A DNA stretch of 27,950 nt. It comes from JANLUX01 sp031363705 (GTDB lineage Bacteria; Bacteroidota; Bacteroidia; AKYH767-A; OLB10). The notes below the pieces were generated by a model. It had not been told where the DNA came from. It worked only from the letters and a program-made list of their open reading frames with translations, and searched no databases. Shown here piece after piece: positions 16,795 through 23,287 of this stretch. Position numbers and translations under genes: made by a program. Positions within the stretch are counted from its first letter, which is position 1. Each line of letters opens with the position of its first letter. Where the stretch lies: assembly GCA_031363705.1 (NCBI GenBank), contig JANLUX010000156.1, forward strand, positions 1-27,950, given 5' to 3'.

Positions 16795-18504
16795 TTATTT
16801 TGTCACAATCATTTGCTTTACATCTGCTGCGTTATCATCCACAATTAAGGTATAGGAATAAATTCCTGCAGCAAGTGTGTTTGCTTCCATTATAATTTCT
16901 CCTTTACCGCTCTGCTTAATTACATACGCTTTCATTTCAACACCTTGCGCTGAATAAACTTTAAGTTGTGCATGGGTAAAGTTTTCTGGAATGTAATAGC
17001 TGATAACCGTGCTTTTATTAAACGGATTGGGAACATTCTGCATTAACTGCGCAGCATCCTTAGGGGTAGATGAAGCAGTATTTCTTTCTGCTGCATTATT
17101 GTTGCTGCAACATCCCTGCAATGCTTTTTCAAATTTATCAAGTCTTGATTGCAGACTTTGATTTTCTCTCTTCAGATTTTCAATTACCTTGGTCTGCTCC
17201 TGCATGGCTGCCGTAAGTACCGGTATCATCCCAATATAATTAACAGCTTTAAATTCCAGCGGATGGTCTTTATCCACATTTTTATCTGCTGTTTCCTTTA
17301 TCAGTTCAGGAAAAACAGTTTCAAGATTTTGAGCAATAAAGCCATTTTGCTTCACTGTGGACAAGTGCATTTGTTCATGATCCTGCTTAAAATTATAAGT
17401 CTTCACTTCCAGCTTCATTATTTTTTCCAACGCATTCTGCAATGGCTGAATGTTTTCTTTCAACCGTTCATCCGATGGTTGATAGCTGCCGGTGCAATAC
17501 ACATTGCCGCTAAAAAAGCCTGCATATCCTGATAAGGGGGCTGAAGCGTTGAGAGCCCACGAATTACCTGAGGCTGCTGTTGCTAATATATTCACAGTAG
17601 TGCCACCTACATATGGTGTTTCAATGCGCGCAGCCGTATAGTCAGTTGATAATATATGCAAATCATATTGCGGAGATGTGGTTTTAATTCCAAGTCTTCC
17701 ATACACTGAAGCTGTACTGTTCATATAAATAGGATTAAGTACCTCTGTATAAGCTCCTGTTACGTAACTGCCGATATGTGAATTGCCTCCCCAGTAATTG
17801 AGAAACAAGTCAGATGCTACACCGTTATTCCGCGCCTGCATTTCATTATTATCCATTACCACATTAAAGGAGGATGCAGCTCCTATCTGAACGCTGCCTT
17901 GGCTTGATTCTCCGGCTAAATCATTACCAGCAAAGGTGGCAAGTGCAGAAGAGGATGCAGCAATTCCGAATCCAAGTGTGCTACCGGTGCGGGGCCAAAC
18001 TCCTGTTACATAAAGATTTCTCCATGCCCTGCTTGCAGAACCAAGGTCGCGGATATTAGTGGCTGAGGGAAGTAAAGCCTGGTTGATAGATGTGGCTGTT
18101 AAATTATTAAGCGAAGTGCTTGCACCTCCACCCACTGAAGGCGTAATCCAGGTGAGCACTCCTGAACCTGTAGTGCTTAATACCTGTCCGTTGGTACCAT
18201 AAACCGATGGTAAACGGAAAATTAAATTTGATGCTAAAGCATCAGGTGCTCTTAATCCGACATAATTTGTACCGTTTGCTGCCAGCTCTCTGAATTGAAG
18301 CTGCCCGGTGCTATTTGCCGCAGCTCCAAAAGGACGTATGGTTAAAGCATTTGCATTAGCCGGTAAAATGTCCAGCTTCGAAGCGGGGCTAAGCGTTCCT
18401 ATACCCACATTTCCTGTTGCAGGAAAAGTGTTGGTTTGTGCTGATGTGTGTTGCATGGCGCTCATCATAGCAAGCGCAAGCATGGTTGTAACGATTTTTT
18501 TCAT
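16795..18504 (-). CDS. Tail-fibre (peptidase S74) domain protein with T9SS sorting domain
   Basis: A 569-aa exported protein. The signal peptide is residues 1-22 (TSAQ). Residues 26-340 are a repetitive beta-rich stalk of phage tail-fibre type (NVGIGTLSPASKLDI, SATNIRDLGSASRAWRNLYVTGV, RLGIKTTSPQYDLHI). Residues 341-460 are an intramolecular chaperone of endosialidase type (peptidase S74): PSDERLKENI with Ser344 and Lys349 in the five-residue spacing of the known autocleavage dyad, then GFIAQNLETVFPEL, AVNYIGMIPVLTAAMQEQ and a trimerising coiled coil (about 433-462). Residues about 487-569 are a type A sorting domain (MQNVPNPFNKST to DVKQMIVTK). Proteins of this layout are common in Bacteroidota and are not phage remnants. 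It is probably a trimeric surface fibre. Confidence 0.92.
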   Translation of the reverse strand: MKKIVTTMLALAMMSAMQHTSAQTNTFPATGNVGIGTLSPASKLDILPANANALTIRPFGAAANSTGQLQFRELAANGTNYVGLRAPDALASNLIFRLPSVYGTNGQVLSTTGSGVLTWITPSVGGGASTSLNNLTATSINQALLPSATNIRDLGSASRAWRNLYVTGVWPRTGSTLGFGIAASSSALATFAGNDLAGESSQGSVQIGAASSFNVVMDNNEMQARNNGVASDLFLNYWGGNSHIGSYVTGAYTEVLNPIYMNSTASVYGRLGIKTTSPQYDLHILSTDYTAARIETPYVGGTTVNILATAASGNSWALNASAPLSGYAGFFSGNVYCTGSYQPSDERLKENIQPLQNALEKIMKLEVKTYNFKQDHEQMHLSTVKQNGFIAQNLETVFPELIKETADKNVDKDHPLEFKAVNYIGMIPVLTAAMQEQTKVIENLKRENQSLQSRLDKFEKALQGCCSNNNAAERNTASSTPKDAAQLMQNVPNPFNKSTVISYYIPENFTHAQLKVYSAQGVEMKAYVIKQSGKGEIIMEANTLAAGIYSYTLIVDDNAADVKQMIVTK

Positions 18505-18555
18505 GTTTATTTATTTTTGATTAATGGATTTTTTATTTGGAGAATAAATGTATGA

Positions 18556-18563
18556 CAAATTTA
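18556..18563 (-). promoter_or_regulatory. Candidate -7 box for the tail-fibre-type gene
   Basis: On the minus strand this reads TAAATTTG, a match to TAnnTTTG, 51 bases before the ATG. No good -33 element was found at the usual distance. Confidence 0.4.
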
Positions 18564-18697
18564 TTTACCGCCAAATAAAAATCGCTTTTAGAAAAATGCA
18601 ATTATACTGGGAAACGGGACGAACACTTGCGCAAAAAAAAGTTCGTATGGGTTTTATAGCTCAGTATCCTCAGAGATTCTCGAAATTAAAGCGAAGA

Positions 18698-18941
18698 CTA
18701 TTTCCAAATCCAATCAGATCTTCCACATGGATAGTAATAAAGGATGCATCACCATTCGGGCATGTTGAAATGAAAATATACAATGTATTGGGAGGAGAAA
18801 TAATCAACACAATCATTACAAAAAAGCAACAACACTTCAAACCCTGCTCTCATTAAAGGAATATACTTTTATAAAGTATTCTCCAATCAACAATTAATAC
18901 AATCCGGAAAGCTCATCTCGACAAATTATATCCATTTATAA
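18698..18941 (+). pseudogene. Frameshifted remnant of a T9SS type A sorting domain
   Basis: In one frame 18698 onward reads LFPNPIRSSTWIVIKDASPF, then VEMKIYNVLGGEIINTIIT, the typical start and middle of a type A sorting domain. That frame runs into a stop. In the next frame, from 18837, it continues SNPALIKGIYFYKVFSNQQ, then LIQSGKLIS, the typical end of the same domain, to a TAA at 18939. A one-base shift near 18822-18840 therefore breaks it. The sequence upstream (18548-18697) is open but has no recognisable domain and overlaps the promoter of the neighbouring minus-strand gene. The rest of the original cargo gene is gone. Confidence 0.75.
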
Positions 18942-18985
18942 AAGCCCCTTTCTTCTTCATGGGAAGAAAGGGGCTTTTTTATTTT
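18940..18985 (+). terminator. Rho-independent terminator behind the sorting-domain remnant
   Basis: A perfect 16-bp stem, AAAAGCCCCTTTCTTC (18940-18955) with GAAGAAAGGGGCTTTT (18963-18978), 7-base loop, then TTATTTT. It is intact although the gene before it is broken. Confidence 0.88.
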
Positions 18986-19042
18986 AGAATTCTTCGCGAT
19001 TGATTATTTACTATAAGAGATGATTTACTTTTTTTACATTGA

Positions 19043-19213
19043 TTCAGGCTGAAATATTTTCAGGGTAAATTCATTAAACAGGAACTCAACCCTGAACAAA
19101 AATACACTGTCACTTTCGAGCTACCCGATTATGAACCGCAAACTTTAAAAGTTGGTAAGTTTAAGCGTGGTGAACATGAACGGTTATCAGTTAAATTAAG
19201 AAGGATAGCATAA
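19043..19213 (+). pseudogene. C-terminal remnant of an unidentified gene
   Basis: After an in-frame TGA at 19040 the frame is open for 56 codons to TAA 19211-19213 and contains no ATG. From 19061 it reads QGKFIKQELNPEQKYTVTF, then ELPDYEPQTLKVGKFKRGEH, then ERLSVKLRRIA, a convincing protein-like segment of alternating strands. It resembles the last part of a small beta-sandwich domain in exported Bacteroidota proteins, but I cannot name a family. A good terminator follows 30 bases later. It appears to be the 3' end of a gene whose 5' part has been lost. Confidence 0.5.
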
Positions 19214-19242
19214 TCGCTTTCTTCTAATTTCAATCTTTAGTT

Positions 19243-19281
19243 AAAAAGGCTGTCCCCTGTCAGGAGACAGCCTTTTTTTTT
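19243..19281 (+). terminator. Rho-independent terminator
   Basis: Stem AAAAAGGCTGTC (19243-19254) with GACAGCCTTTTT (19266-19277), followed by more T. It follows the gene remnant at 19043-19213. The loop contains CCTGTCAGG. Confidence 0.88.
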
Positions 19282-19431
19282 GGAGTAGGAGGAAGCTCAA
19301 AAAATATTTTTTAATCCTTGCCAATCCATAACTCTATTTAAAGCGTAAGTTTTTTAAATCTTCAAATTAATTCTTGTATATCAATCATTATTTCAAATCA
19401 ATATTTAAATAAACAATTAAAAATTAAAATC

Positions 19432-21504
19432 ATGCAAAAAAAAATCACAAAAAAAACAATCGGAATTGGCATAGTTGTGTTAGCCATAGTCGCCACAGCA
19501 TTGATCACTTCCAACACCATCATCACTGCCTCAAGCCACAGGGAGGCTCCGCTTATCGCTAATGATCCATTGGCTGACAACACTGATCTCTATGTATTTA
19601 GGAGTCCAAATGATCAGAACACTGTAACCATTATTGCAAATTATGTTCCTGCGGAATTGCCGCAGGGTGGTCCTAATTATTATTCCTTTGGTGAGGATGT
19701 GCGTTATGAAATTCATGTAAAGAATGATGCATCCACCACAGGTGATGATATTGTTTACCGTTTTGAATTTACACAGGTTAACCAGGATCCTACTACTTTT
19801 TTTAATATCCGGTTAGGTCAGCAAAATTTAAAAACTACTTATACCTGTTCACGCAGTATGAATGGCGGAGCGTTTACACCAATTGTAACCAATGGTGTTG
19901 TTCCTCCTACTAATATTGGTCCTCGTTCTATCACCAGCCCGGTAGGTTTAAATGCTGCCAGTTACCGGGATGTAAGTGATAATGCAATAGCAACAGCTAC
20001 CACCGGAGAAACTATTTTCTGCGGACCGATGGATGATCCTTTCTTTGTTGATTTAGGAGGAATATTTGATCTGGGCGGAGTTCGTCCTAATGGTGCCCGC
20101 GATGGGTTAGCATGTAAAAACATTCATGCAATTTGTATTAAAGCTCCTATTGCTACTTTACAGAAAGATGGAAAAGATGTGAAAGAATCCGCTAATATCC
20201 TTGATCCTGATTTTGTAATTGGCGTGTATGCCACTGCCAGTCGCCAGATGACAACTGTAAGAAGCACAACAGGAGGCAAGCCAACAAACAGTGGTAGCTG
20301 GATTCAGATATCACGTCTTGGAATGCCTTTGACTAATGAAGTGGTGATACCAATTGGACAAAAAGATTACTGGAATTCATTAACTCCATATAATGAGGAC
20401 CCTGCATTAGAGCAGTATTTTACAAATCCAGAGCTTGCTCTCTACATGGACGACAGCCAGTTTGGTGGTGCAGTACCGGGGTTATCAAAGCTGCGCATTC
20501 AGCGCAATTCATTGGGATCATTTGATTTCGGTAATGGACATGATGGACTTTTTCCTTTGAAAGGAACTGCTGCCGTATCAGGAACTGCTTTAGATGATGC
20601 ACTTTTTGGAAATTATTTATTACGTAATAATCAACCGCGTTCAGTTGATTTGTTACCGATATTTATGACTGGGGTGCCAAACCTTGCTCCCTATCAATTG
20701 GCAACCGGAAAAGGCGGAAATCCATTAGCAGCCGGGAAACCATTTATTAATAATTTTCTGCCAACATTTGGTGATATGTTGCGCCTTAACATGGCTGTGC
20801 CAAGCACTCCCAGATATGATAAGAATTTCAGTTCAATGGGCTTAATCAAAGCAGCGGTGCTTGGTCTCACTGATCCTGCATACAACACCTCTGCTGCATT
20901 GCAGTTTATTCCTAACATGGATGGATTTCCAAACGGGCGCAGGCTCGAAGATGACGTTACTCGTATTGAACTACAGGCAGTAAGTGGTGCGGTATTAGCT
21001 GCAATTGGTTTATGGTATGATGATTACACTCCTGGAGGAAGCCCGGTTACACAAGACCTTAAAGATGTATTAACATTTACAACAGGTGTTGAGATGAATG
21101 ATCGCCCTTTACGCAACGTATTCCCATACCTCGCCTTACCCAAATCTGGTACAAGTGATTGCGGTGGAACACGAGCATTCAGCAGCAGTGCCTTATATCC
21201 TGGTGGAGATGCAACCATGAAATTAGGCGCTCCTGAATTATTAATGAGCCAGAATTATCCAAACCCCGCAAAGACACAGACTACTTTTAAATACAGGGTT
21301 ACCGCAGATAATACCACACTTTCATTTAAAATATATGACTTGACAGGTAATTTAATTGAAACCCCGGTTAAAAATAAAACATACGCTGCTGGCACTTACG
21401 AATTAAATTATAACGTTAAACAACTTAAGAGTGGTAGCTATTATGCAATCTTAGAAAACAATGGTGAAACAGTTCAATCCATTCGATTTACGGTGATTGA
21501 TTAA
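19432..21504 (+). CDS. DUF4331 domain protein with T9SS sorting domain
   Basis: A 690-aa exported protein. The N-terminal signal or anchor helix is at residues 10-30. It is followed by SSHREAPLIANDPLADNTDLYVF (about 35-57), the signature opening of DUF4331, and EDVRYEIHVKND, FCGPMDDPFFVDLGGIFDLG (about 197-216), the conserved aspartate-rich DDPFF block, NEVVIPIGQKDYWN (about 302-315), and FPNGRRLEDDVTRIELQ (about 500-516), the conserved PNGR..DDV motif at the end of the domain. Residues about 605-690 are a type A sorting domain (LLMSQNYPNPAKTQTTFKY to VQSIRFTVID). The function of DUF4331 is unknown. The protein should be delivered to the cell surface by the type IX system. The leader is A-rich with no Shine-Dalgarno sequence, and a terminator follows at 21527. 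Confidence 0.93.
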   Translation: MQKKITKKTIGIGIVVLAIVATALITSNTIITASSHREAPLIANDPLADNTDLYVFRSPNDQNTVTIIANYVPAELPQGGPNYYSFGEDVRYEIHVKNDASTTGDDIVYRFEFTQVNQDPTTFFNIRLGQQNLKTTYTCSRSMNGGAFTPIVTNGVVPPTNIGPRSITSPVGLNAASYRDVSDNAIATATTGETIFCGPMDDPFFVDLGGIFDLGGVRPNGARDGLACKNIHAICIKAPIATLQKDGKDVKESANILDPDFVIGVYATASRQMTTVRSTTGGKPTNSGSWIQISRLGMPLTNEVVIPIGQKDYWNSLTPYNEDPALEQYFTNPELALYMDDSQFGGAVPGLSKLRIQRNSLGSFDFGNGHDGLFPLKGTAAVSGTALDDALFGNYLLRNNQPRSVDLLPIFMTGVPNLAPYQLATGKGGNPLAAGKPFINNFLPTFGDMLRLNMAVPSTPRYDKNFSSMGLIKAAVLGLTDPAYNTSAALQFIPNMDGFPNGRRLEDDVTRIELQAVSGAVLAAIGLWYDDYTPGGSPVTQDLKDVLTFTTGVEMNDRPLRNVFPYLALPKSGTSDCGGTRAFSSSALYPGGDATMKLGAPELLMSQNYPNPAKTQTTFKYRVTADNTTLSFKIYDLTGNLIETPVKNKTYAAGTYELNYNVKQLKSGSYYAILENNGETVQSIRFTVID

Positions 21505-21526
21505 AAATATTTTCATGATTGGTTTT

Positions 21527-21565
21527 GAAAAGCCCTGCATTCATCTGCGGGGCTTTTCTTTTATG
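21527..21565 (+). terminator. Rho-independent terminator of the DUF4331 gene
   Basis: A 13-bp stem, GAAAAGCCCTGCA (21527-21539) with TGCGGGGCTTTTC (21546-21558, one G-T pair), 6-base loop, then TTTTAT. Confidence 0.9.
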
Positions 21566-21661
21566 GAATAGGGAATTGAATGGGTAGGGCAGGAGTATAT
21601 TTTGTGTCACTAACATCAAACAACCAAACTTTAAGGATGAAACTCACCGTGGCACACTAAC

Positions 21662-21686
21662 TGTCATTCAGGAGGAAACTTGTCAT
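21662..21686 (+). repeat. Left inverted repeat (25 bp)
   Basis: TGTCAT TCAGGAGGAAACT TGTCAT. It is the exact reverse complement of 22182-22206. The core includes AGGAGG, identical to a strong Shine-Dalgarno sequence, nine bases before an ATG at 21685. Confidence 0.92.
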
Positions 21687-21761
21687 GTTTGAAAGACTAA
21701 AGTTTGATAACGCATAAAGCTTGTTTGGATGTAAATGCTTTTAGGTTTTTAGGTTTTCAAA

Positions 21762-21769
21762 TATCTTTG
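21762..21769 (+). promoter_or_regulatory. Candidate -7 box for the GIY-YIG gene
   Basis: TATCTTTG matches TAnnTTTG. With initiation a few bases on, the transcript would begin close to 21776, so the middle repeat copy would be the 5' untranslated region. The -33 element is weak (TTTT near 21739). Confidence 0.3.
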
Positions 21770-21777
21770 ATGGGTTA

Positions 21778-21820
21778 ACAAACTCAGTCCTACTATATGA
21801 TAGGTTTCCTCCTGAATTAC
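21778..21820 (-). repeat. Middle repeat copy, same orientation as right copy
   Basis: The 28 bases at 21793-21820 match 22178-22205 at 25 positions (CTATATGA.A.GTTTCCTCCTGAAT.AC), and the preceding ACAAAC at 21778 matches ACAAAC at 22162 at nearly the same distance. It ends ten bases before the GIY-YIG start codon. Confidence 0.85.
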
Positions 21821-21830
21821 GCGAGAGAAT

Positions 21831-22127
21831 ATGCAAAATCACAACTTTTTTGTTTACATCACCACCAACCCAGCTAAAACTACTTTTTATACAGGCGTAA
21901 CTAACGATCTCTTCCGAAGGATGCAGGAACATTATAAGAACAGATCAAATAAGAACTCTTTCGAAGGCAAGTATTATTGTTACCAGTTAGTCTATTTTGA
22001 AAGATATGATTCTATCAATATGGCTATAGAAAAAGAGAAGGAAATAAAAGATTTATCCAGAGAAAAAAAGATTGCGCTAATCAAAAGCACAAATCCTGGA
22101 ATTAATTTTATCAAAATTTCAAATTAA
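21831..22127 (+). CDS. Stand-alone GIY-YIG nuclease domain protein
   Basis: A 98-aa single-domain protein of the GIY-YIG family (YhbQ/UPF0213-like, URI type). The N-terminal half of the motif is FFVYITTNP (Tyr9) and the second half FYTGVTNDLFRRMQEHY (Tyr20, Gly22, Arg29/Arg30, His34). The helix with the metal-binding glutamate is AIEKEKEIKDLSREKKIALI (about 65-84; Glu69 or Glu71). It closes with STNPGINF, the usual NP.W/F ending. All catalytic positions appear present, so it could cut DNA, but many small members have no known substrate. The ATG at 21831 is preceded by GAGAGAAT, a fair ribosome site. It is the only gene of the repeat-bounded segment 21662-22206. Such genes are frequent and often multicopy in Bacteroidota (general knowledge, not checked here). 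Confidence 0.9.
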   Translation: MQNHNFFVYITTNPAKTTFYTGVTNDLFRRMQEHYKNRSNKNSFEGKYYCYQLVYFERYDSINMAIEKEKEIKDLSREKKIALIKSTNPGINFIKISN

Positions 22128-22161
22128 GCACTGTAGCGCTGAAAAAACACTTTTTACGATG

Positions 22162-22206
22162 ACAAACAACTATGCTGCTATATGACAAGTTTCCTCCTGA
22201 ATGACA
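22162..22206 (-). repeat. Right repeat copy
   Basis: Contains 22182-22206, the exact inverted partner of 21662-21686, preceded by ACAAACAACTATGCTGCTAT, which parallels the middle copy. It ends nine bases from the stop codon of moxR. Confidence 0.92.
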
Positions 22207-22215
22207 GCGCAAGCA

Positions 22216-23187
22216 CTACACCAACAACTTCTGAATAATATCTTCTATCGAAACTCCTTCTGCTTCTGCTTTGTAATTCTTTACAATGCGATGGCGTAAA
22301 ATAGCAGGCGCTACTGCTTTCACATCTTCGATGTCAGGTGAATATTTTCCTCTTAAAACTGCCTGGCACTTGGCACCCACAACTAAGTATTGCGATGCAC
22401 GCGGACCAGCTCCCCAGCTTATGTAATCATTGGTCATTGGATGTGCTTCTTTGGTATTAGGTCTTGTTCTGGATGAAAGCATCACAGCATATTGCAATAC
22501 ATTATCCGGCACCGGAATTCTTCTGATAAGGTTTTGAAAAAAACTAATGTCTTCTCCGCTAAGCACCACACGTAATTCAGGATTGTAATTGCTGGTAGTA
22601 TTTTTTACCACCAATATCTCCTCATCAAACTTGGGATAATCTAACAACACATTAAACATAAAACGATCCAGCTGCGCTTCAGGCAATGGATAAGTTCCTT
22701 CCTGTTCAATCGGGTTTTGTGTTGCAAGCACGAAGAAGGGGCTTCCGAGTTCGTAACGCTTACCTGCTGTAGTTACAGCGCGTTCCTGCATAGCTTCCAG
22801 CAATGCCGATTGTGTTTTTGGCGGTGTACGGTTTATCTCATCAGCAAGAATAATGTTTGCAAACAAAGGACCTTTGATAAATTTAAAGTGACGTGATTCA
22901 TCCAGTATTTCTGTTCCGATAATATCTGATGGCATCAGGTCAGGTGTAAACTGAATACGGTTATAGCTTAACCCCAATACACGTGCAATAGTATTTACAA
23001 GCAATGTTTTTGCAAGCCCCGGAACTCCCACCAGCAAGCAATGTCCGTTGCTGAAAATAGAAATCAACACATCTTTTACTACCTCATCCTGCCCGATAAT
23101 TACCTTCCCTATTTCATTGCGGAGCTCTGTGTAAATAGAACGCAATGCATCCACTGCTTCCACATCTGATGAAAATGTTTTACTCAT
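22216..23187 (-). CDS. MoxR-family AAA+ ATPase
   Basis: A 323-aa AAA+ ATPase of the MoxR branch. Walker A is GVPGLAKT (54-61), Walker B IILADEINR (about 112-120), followed by the MoxR signature PPKTQSALLEAMQE (about 122-135), sensor 1 in ATQNP (Asn158), EGTYPLPEAQLDRF with an arginine-finger candidate Arg175, and the lid with GAGPRASQYLV (about 257-267). MoxR ATPases act as chaperones, often for von Willebrand-factor (VWA) metal-binding proteins, and in this phylum usually precede DUF58 and VWA (BatA/BatB) genes. Here no such partner follows: the next thing downstream is the GIY-YIG cassette. Upstream is a SurA-like gene, 100 bases away across a heptamer array. Confidence 0.94.
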   Translation of the reverse strand: MSKTFSSDVEAVDALRSIYTELRNEIGKVIIGQDEVVKDVLISIFSNGHCLLVGVPGLAKTLLVNTIARVLGLSYNRIQFTPDLMPSDIIGTEILDESRHFKFIKGPLFANIILADEINRTPPKTQSALLEAMQERAVTTAGKRYELGSPFFVLATQNPIEQEGTYPLPEAQLDRFMFNVLLDYPKFDEEILVVKNTTSNYNPELRVVLSGEDISFFQNLIRRIPVPDNVLQYAVMLSSRTRPNTKEAHPMTNDYISWGAGPRASQYLVVGAKCQAVLRGKYSPDIEDVKAVAPAILRHRIVKNYKAEAEGVSIEDIIQKLLV

Positions 23188-23193
23188 GTATTC

Positions 23194-23284
23194 AAAGTTT
23201 AAAGTTTAAAGTTTATAGTTTAAAGTTTCATTGTTCATTGTCAATTGTTAATTATCAATTGTCAATTGTCAATTGTCAATTTTT
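23194..23284. repeat. Array of 13 heptanucleotide repeats
   Basis: Thirteen contiguous 7-base units fill the gap between the SurA-like stop and the moxR start. Units 1-5 are AAAGTTT (one as ATAGTTT); units 6-13 are CATTGTT, CATTGTC, AATTGTT, AATTATC, AATTGTC three times and AATTTTT. The CAATTG core is self-complementary. The period stays exactly 7 across the change of motif. Confidence 0.9.
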
Positions 23285-23287
23285 TAT

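Larger units (their letters stand above)
21662..22206. mobile_element. Candidate minimal element: GIY-YIG ORF between perfect 25-bp inverted repeats
   Basis: The segment starts and ends with a perfect 25-bp inverted repeat (21662-21686 against 22182-22206), each built as TGTCAT-core-TGTCAT with core TCAGGAGGAAACT. It encloses one ORF, a 98-aa GIY-YIG nuclease, plus a third related copy just before that ORF. It lies between the terminator of the DUF4331 gene and the end of moxR (9 bases from the moxR stop). No target-site duplication is visible at the outer edges, so ordinary cut-and-paste insertion is not shown. No transposase is present. Calling it mobile is inference from the repeat symmetry and the nuclease. 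Confidence 0.5.

Noticed and set aside
16795..18504. Phage tail fibre
   Set aside because: It has a Sec signal peptide and T9SS sorting domain, so it is a cellular surface protein.
18548..18697. N-terminal half of the 102-codon ORF as a real gene
   Set aside because: It has no recognisable domain, overlaps the promoter region of the minus-strand gene, and leads into a frameshifted sorting-domain remnant.
23194..23284. CRISPR-like array
   Set aside because: Units are 7 bases with no spacers, so it is a simple tandem repeat.
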